Source: an uncultured Collinsella sp. (GTDB lineage: Bacteria > Actinomycetota > Coriobacteriia > Coriobacteriales > Coriobacteriaceae). From it: a stretch of DNA of 45,635 nucleotides. The stretch lies in the NCBI GenBank assembly GCA_900545995.1, contig URBM01000001.1:1-45635 (forward strand). Direction: 5' to 3'. The notes beneath the pieces are model-generated. The model was not told the origin of the DNA. It worked only from the letters and a program-made list of their open reading frames with translations, and did not search any database. Position numbers and translations under genes: made by a program. Shown piece by piece: positions 42,041 through 45,635 of this stretch. Within the stretch, counting starts at the first letter, position 1; each line of letters starts with the position of its first letter.

Positions 42041-42133
42041 CTAATGGCGGGTGAACGGCATGGGGGCATGTCCGGCCTGCAAAAAAGAGGGGTGCTGCGG
42101 CCTCGTCGGACTGCGGCAAGAGAAGGGACAACC

Positions 42134-44911
42134 ATGATTCTCAATGGACCGGGAATTAGCTACACCGAGCCCGACATCGGTTCGGAGTTCGTGCCGCCGC
42201 TGCCGGAACATCCGCGCGAGGCAATCGTCAAGCTGTGCGAGCACTGCACTAACCGTCTGCTGCATCGCGACGAGCTGCTGGGCTACGAGTACTGGTCGTT
42301 TGCCGAGGCCGCGACCGACGAGCAGGCCGAGGTGCTCTGCAAGATGAAGATGCGTCGTCCCTACACGCTGCCCGAGATGGTCAAGCTCACCGGCATGCCC
42401 GAGGCCCAGATTGAGAAGATGCTCGACGACATGAGCTACACGGGTCTGCTCGAGTACAACTGGGAAAATCCCGAGCGCGCCAAGCAGTGGGTGCTGCCCA
42501 TGCTGGTACCGGGTTCCGCCGAGTTCCTCAACATGCGCTTGAGTCAGCTCGAGGAGCATCCGGTCTATGCCAAGTTCTTTGAGCAGGCGTCCAAGGGGCC
42601 GCTGTCCAAAGCCACGCCGATGGTGCCGCCCGGAGGCGCCGGTATCGGCATGCACGTCATTCCGGTCGAGAAGGCTATCGATGCTTCGAGCACCTCGGTG
42701 CCGATTGAGCATATCGAGCATTGGCTCGACAAATACGAGGGCAAGTATGCCGCCAGCACCTGCAGCTGCCGCGCGAGCCGTCGTGTGATGGGCGAGGGTT
42801 GCGCCGACGACCCGGCCGACTGGTGCATTGCCGTGGGTGATATGGCCGACTATGTGGTTGAGACCGACCGCGGCCACTATGTGACGCGCGAGGAAGTCTA
42901 CGACATTTTGCGCCAGGCCGAGGACAACGGCTTTGTGCACCAGATCACCAATATCGACGGCGAGAACAAGATCTTCGCCATCTGCAACTGCAACGTCAAC
43001 GTGTGCTACGCCCTGCGCACCTCGCAGCTGTTCAACACGCCCAACCTGTCGCGCTCGGCCTATGTCGCCAAGGTCGAGAAGGACAAATGCGTGGCTTGCG
43101 GTCGCTGCGTTGAGGTGTGTCCGGCCGGCGCCGCCAAGCTGGGCCAGAAGCTCTGCAGCAAAAAGGCCGGCGGACGGGTGCCCGAGTATCCGCGCCAGGA
43201 GTTGCCCGATGCCACCAAGTGGGACCACACCAAGTGGTCGCCCAACTACCGCAACGACAACCGTATCGAGACGCATGAGTCCGGCACCGCTCCCTGCAAG
43301 ACGGCCTGTCCCGCGCACGTTGCCGTTCAAGGCTATCTGAAGCTCGCGGCGCAGGGCCGCTATGACGAGGCGCTGGCGCTCATCAAGCGCGAGAACCCGC
43401 TGCCCGCTATCTGCGGCCGCGTGTGCAACCGCCGCTGCGAGGACGCCTGCACCCGTGGTCGCGTGGATGCCGCCGTGGCTATCGACGAGGTCAAGAAGTT
43501 CATCGCCCAGCGCGATCTGGATGCCGCGACCCGCTATGTCCCGCCCGTGGTGACGCCGACGCGTGCCGGCGGCTTCGACCAGAAGATCGCCATTATCGGT
43601 GCCGGCCCGGCCGGTCTGTCCTGCGCCTTCTATCTGGCCGAGAAGGGCTGCAAGCCCGTCGTGTTCGAGAAAAACGAGCGCCCGGGCGGCATGCTCACTT
43701 ACGGTATTCCCAGCTTTAAGCTGGAAAAGGACGTTATCGAGGCCGAGGTTGAGGTCATTCGCCTGATGGGCGCCGAGTTCCGCTATGGCGTTGAGGTCGG
43801 TCGCGATGTGACGCTCGACGAGCTGCGCGAGCAGGGCTTTAAGGCCTTTTATGTTGCCATCGGCTGTCAGGGCAGCCGCCTCGCCGGTATTCCGGGCGAG
43901 GATGCCGAGGACGTGACCGTGGCCGTCGACTTTTTGCGCGAGGTCAACAGTGGCAAGATCGACGCGCTGCCCGGCCGCACCATCGTGGTGGGCGGCGGCA
44001 ACGTTGCTATCGATGTCGCGCGCAACGCCTGCCGTCTGGGCTCCGAGCACGTTGAGATGTTCTGCCTGGAGAGCGAGGCCCGGATGCCCGCTAGCGAGGA
44101 AGAGCGTCGCGAGGCCGTTGAGGACGGTGCGCACATCAGCTGCGGTTGGGGCCCCAAGGAGGTCCATCTGGACGAGGCCGGCCATGTGTGCGGTATCACC
44201 TTCAAGCGCTGCACGCGTGTCTTTGACGACGAGGGCCGTTTTGCGCCCGAGTACGATGAGAACGATCTGCGTCGTGTCGACGCCGACCGCGTCGTCATGT
44301 CGATTGGCCAGTCCATTGTGTGGGGCGACTTGCTGGCTGGCTCCAAGGTAGAGCTCGGCCGCGGGCAGGGTGCTCTTGCCGACCCCCAGACCTACCAGAC
44401 CGCCGAGCCCGACATCTTTGTGGGCGGCGACGTCTACACCGGTCCGAGCTTTGCCATCGACGCCATCGCCGCCGGTCACGAGGCCGCCGTGTCCATCCAT
44501 CGCTTTGTGCAGCCGGGATCCACGCTCACCATCGGCCGCAATCAGCGTCGCTACACCGCGCTCGACCGCGACGATGTCGTGATTGAGAGCTATGACAACG
44601 CGAGCCGCGAGGTGGCGCATGTCGATCGCGACCGCGAGAAGGCTGCGCCCTTTAGCGAGTATGTCGAGACCTTTACCGAAGAGCAGGTACGCGCCGAGAC
44701 CGCCCGCTGCCTGGGCTGCGGCGCCTCGATCGTCGATCCCAACAAGTGCATCGGCTGCGGTCTGTGCACTACCAAGTGCGCGTTCGATGCCATCCACCTG
44801 GATCGCGATCGCCCCGAGTGCTCCACGATGGTCAAATACGAGCAAAAGCTCCCAAGCCTCGGCAAGTACGCATTGAAGCGTGCAATTAAGATCAAATTTG
44901 GGAAGAAGTAG
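42134..44911 (+). CDS. Multi-domain iron-sulfur FAD/NAD(P)H oxidoreductase (GltD/NfnB-like)
   Basis: 925 residues from the ATG at 42134 (AGAAGGGA upstream). Order: N-terminal domain (1-300) with two cysteine groups, CSCRASRRVMGEGC near 210 and ICNCNVNVCYALR near 285; a ferredoxin motif CVACGRCVEVCPAG near 318; a GltD-type cluster domain near 387-455 (CKTACPAHVAVQGYLKLAAQ, CGRVCNRRCEDAC); the FAD fold with IIGAGPAGLSCAFYLAEKG near 488; the NAD(P) fold with VVGGGNVAIDVARNA near 619; and a C-terminal ferredoxin (CLGCGASI, CIGCGLCTTKCAFDA). It should move electrons between NAD(P)H and a low-potential or organic partner. No glutamate synthase large subunit is present, so glutamate synthesis is unlikely; substrate unknown. 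Confidence 0.9.
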   Translation: MILNGPGISYTEPDIGSEFVPPLPEHPREAIVKLCEHCTNRLLHRDELLGYEYWSFAEAATDEQAEVLCKMKMRRPYTLPEMVKLTGMPEAQIEKMLDDMSYTGLLEYNWENPERAKQWVLPMLVPGSAEFLNMRLSQLEEHPVYAKFFEQASKGPLSKATPMVPPGGAGIGMHVIPVEKAIDASSTSVPIEHIEHWLDKYEGKYAASTCSCRASRRVMGEGCADDPADWCIAVGDMADYVVETDRGHYVTREEVYDILRQAEDNGFVHQITNIDGENKIFAICNCNVNVCYALRTSQLFNTPNLSRSAYVAKVEKDKCVACGRCVEVCPAGAAKLGQKLCSKKAGGRVPEYPRQELPDATKWDHTKWSPNYRNDNRIETHESGTAPCKTACPAHVAVQGYLKLAAQGRYDEALALIKRENPLPAICGRVCNRRCEDACTRGRVDAAVAIDEVKKFIAQRDLDAATRYVPPVVTPTRAGGFDQKIAIIGAGPAGLSCAFYLAEKGCKPVVFEKNERPGGMLTYGIPSFKLEKDVIEAEVEVIRLMGAEFRYGVEVGRDVTLDELREQGFKAFYVAIGCQGSRLAGIPGEDAEDVTVAVDFLREVNSGKIDALPGRTIVVGGGNVAIDVARNACRLGSEHVEMFCLESEARMPASEEERREAVEDGAHISCGWGPKEVHLDEAGHVCGITFKRCTRVFDDEGRFAPEYDENDLRRVDADRVVMSIGQSIVWGDLLAGSKVELGRGQGALADPQTYQTAEPDIFVGGDVYTGPSFAIDAIAAGHEAAVSIHRFVQPGSTLTIGRNQRRYTALDRDDVVIESYDNASREVAHVDRDREKAAPFSEYVETFTEEQVRAETARCLGCGASIVDPNKCIGCGLCTTKCAFDAIHLDRDRPECSTMVKYEQKLPSLGKYALKRAIKIKFGKK

Positions 44912-45062
44912 TTAGGTTCCGCCGTTCTGACGAACGGCGGCACTGCCGACGCTGCGCGGCGCCCAGGTACCCCATCTTGCCCCTCAACTTCGGCGCCGCG
45001 GGCAAAAGCCCAGCGGACGCCTTGTTTCGGGGCAACCTGGGGCACCTGGATCGCCGCTCGCT
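44912..45062 (+). repeat. Compound-hairpin 3' element, copy E (after flavoprotein)
   Basis: First stem CCGCCGTTC / GAACGGCGG (44919-44940), then GCCGACGCTGCGCGGCGCCC, an outer stem CCAGG with CCTGG, and the tail GATCGCCGCTCGCTG like the CGCCGCTCGCTG of copy A. The interior is unrelated and lacks the terminator-like stem. Confidence 0.55.
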
Positions 45063-45108
45063 GATATTGGATTGACATCGTATCAACCGCTGCAGAAGGG
45101 TTTTCGCC

Positions 45109-45537
45109 TTGCATGAATTGGGAATCGTCTATCACATCATTCGCGATGTCGAGAATGTGGCGCGCGCCAATGGCGTGAGTCGCGTTTCGAGCGTCACGCT
45201 GCTGCTGGGCGAGGTCTCGGGCGTCGTTCCCGACTTGCTGCTCGACGCTTGGCGCTGGGCGGCAGATAAAAAGTCCATCACGCAAGGTGCGGAGCTTATT
45301 GTGGAGCCTGTCGAGGCCGTGACGCATTGCGAGGCGTGCGGCCGCGACTATGCGACCGTCGAGCATGGCAAGACCTGCCCCCATTGCGGCAGCGGCGAAA
45401 CATACCTGCTGCAGGGCCAGGAGGTCATGATCAAGCAGATCGAGACCCCCGATGAGGAACCGGCAGACGCTGTCCCCGATGGCCCTTCCGACGTCCCCGA
45501 CGCCGTCGACGCCGCCAACCCCCTCCACATCGCCTAG
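45109..45537 (+). CDS. hypA: Hydrogenase nickel-incorporation protein HypA
   Basis: 142 residues. HypA hands nickel to the hydrogenase large subunit together with HypB. It starts MHELGIVYHIIRDVENVARA; the N-terminal Met-His-Glu is the nickel site, so the TTG at 45109 must be the start (GAAGGG eight bases upstream). The zinc ribbon is CEACGRDY ... CPHCGSGE. After HypA's usual end (about residue 115) there is an acidic, Pro/Ala-rich tail of about 25 residues (DEEPADAVPDGPSDVPDAVD) that is not typical. It is separated from the other hyp genes by 30 kb; hypB is not in the window. Confidence 0.93.
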   Translation: MHELGIVYHIIRDVENVARANGVSRVSSVTLLLGEVSGVVPDLLLDAWRWAADKKSITQGAELIVEPVEAVTHCEACGRDYATVEHGKTCPHCGSGETYLLQGQEVMIKQIETPDEEPADAVPDGPSDVPDAVDAANPLHIA

Positions 45538-45548
45538 GATTCCCTATA

Positions 45549-45564
45549 AGTTGCGGTGAAATAG
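45549..45564. repeat. Half copy of the GTTGCGGTGAAATAG repeat
   Basis: AGTTGCGGTGAAATAG is identical to the start of the left arm at 36750. The window ends shortly after, so a partner arm cannot be checked. Confidence 0.6.
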
Positions 45565-45635
45565 TTCCTAAATTCAGCCTTGGGGGTGCGGACGATTTCT
45601 TGGACCGCGCCTAGGCGTATCCAAGCTTCCTGCGG

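Noticed and set aside
42134..44911. Glutamate synthase small subunit
   Set aside because: The FAD/NAD core is GltD-like, but extra cysteine domains and the absence of a large subunit argue for another role.

Overview
The window is about 45.6 kb of GC-rich DNA (coding regions roughly 60% G+C by eye) carrying about 34 recognisable genes. I read it as a gut Coriobacteriia chromosome, most like Collinsella. The signs are a membrane-bound LuxR regulator of the coriobacterial type, a DUF5692 membrane protein, multi-ferredoxin flavoprotein oxidoreductases, an anaerobic NAD operon, hydrogenase maturation genes and many short palindromic repeats. This assignment is inference. No rRNA, tRNA, CRISPR array or phage was recognised.

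Layout: 2-1300 end of a membrane LuxR regulator; 1372-4216 Mg2+ P-type ATPase with a possible leader peptide; 4442-5125 pyrE; 5499-8006 RpiR-type regulator, PTS IIA-Glc and a lipoprotein; 8171-9302 a broken IS110-family element sitting inside a 30-bp tandem repeat; 9607-10275 HAD phosphatase; 10381-16267 (minus strand) a nickel/hydrogenase-maturation operon, orf82-nikR-hypF-hypC-hypD-hypE; 16489-17521 thioredoxin and an unknown protein; 17586-19585 a LytTR two-component pair; 19877-23743 nadA-nadB-nadC-niaR under a palindromic promoter; 23983-24168 a 2[4Fe-4S] ferredoxin; 24827-29127 dnaK-grpE-dnaJ-hspR; 29516-31816 a YbhJ-like aconitase-family hydratase; 32230-32877 an orphan membrane-anchored protein between duplicated repeat modules; 33764-36391 clpB; 37048-38400 a DUF4143 ATPase; 38474-39970 an acidic single-pass membrane protein; 40210-44911 DUF5692, TetR and a divergent iron-sulfur flavoprotein; 45109-45537 hypA.

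How the genes work together: HypA, HypC, HypD, HypE and HypF build and deliver the NiFe(CN)2CO site of a [NiFe] hydrogenase whose structural genes, and hypB, are not here; NikR is encoded in the same operon. NadA, NadB and NadC make nicotinate mononucleotide from aspartate, with NiaR as the likely repressor. HspR probably controls both dnaK and clpB, because the same 27-bp dyad (AAATCT-N15-AGATTT) lies just upstream of a -10-like box in front of each.

The most unusual content is intergenic. At least five families of palindromic or structured repeats fill the gaps. One is a compound hairpin element that starts at the stop codon of four or five unrelated genes and shows compensatory base changes between copies. 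Another consists of triplets of 50-nt hairpins at a fixed 62-63 bp period, and another of arrays of TGTAACATCT/AGATGTTACA hairpins.
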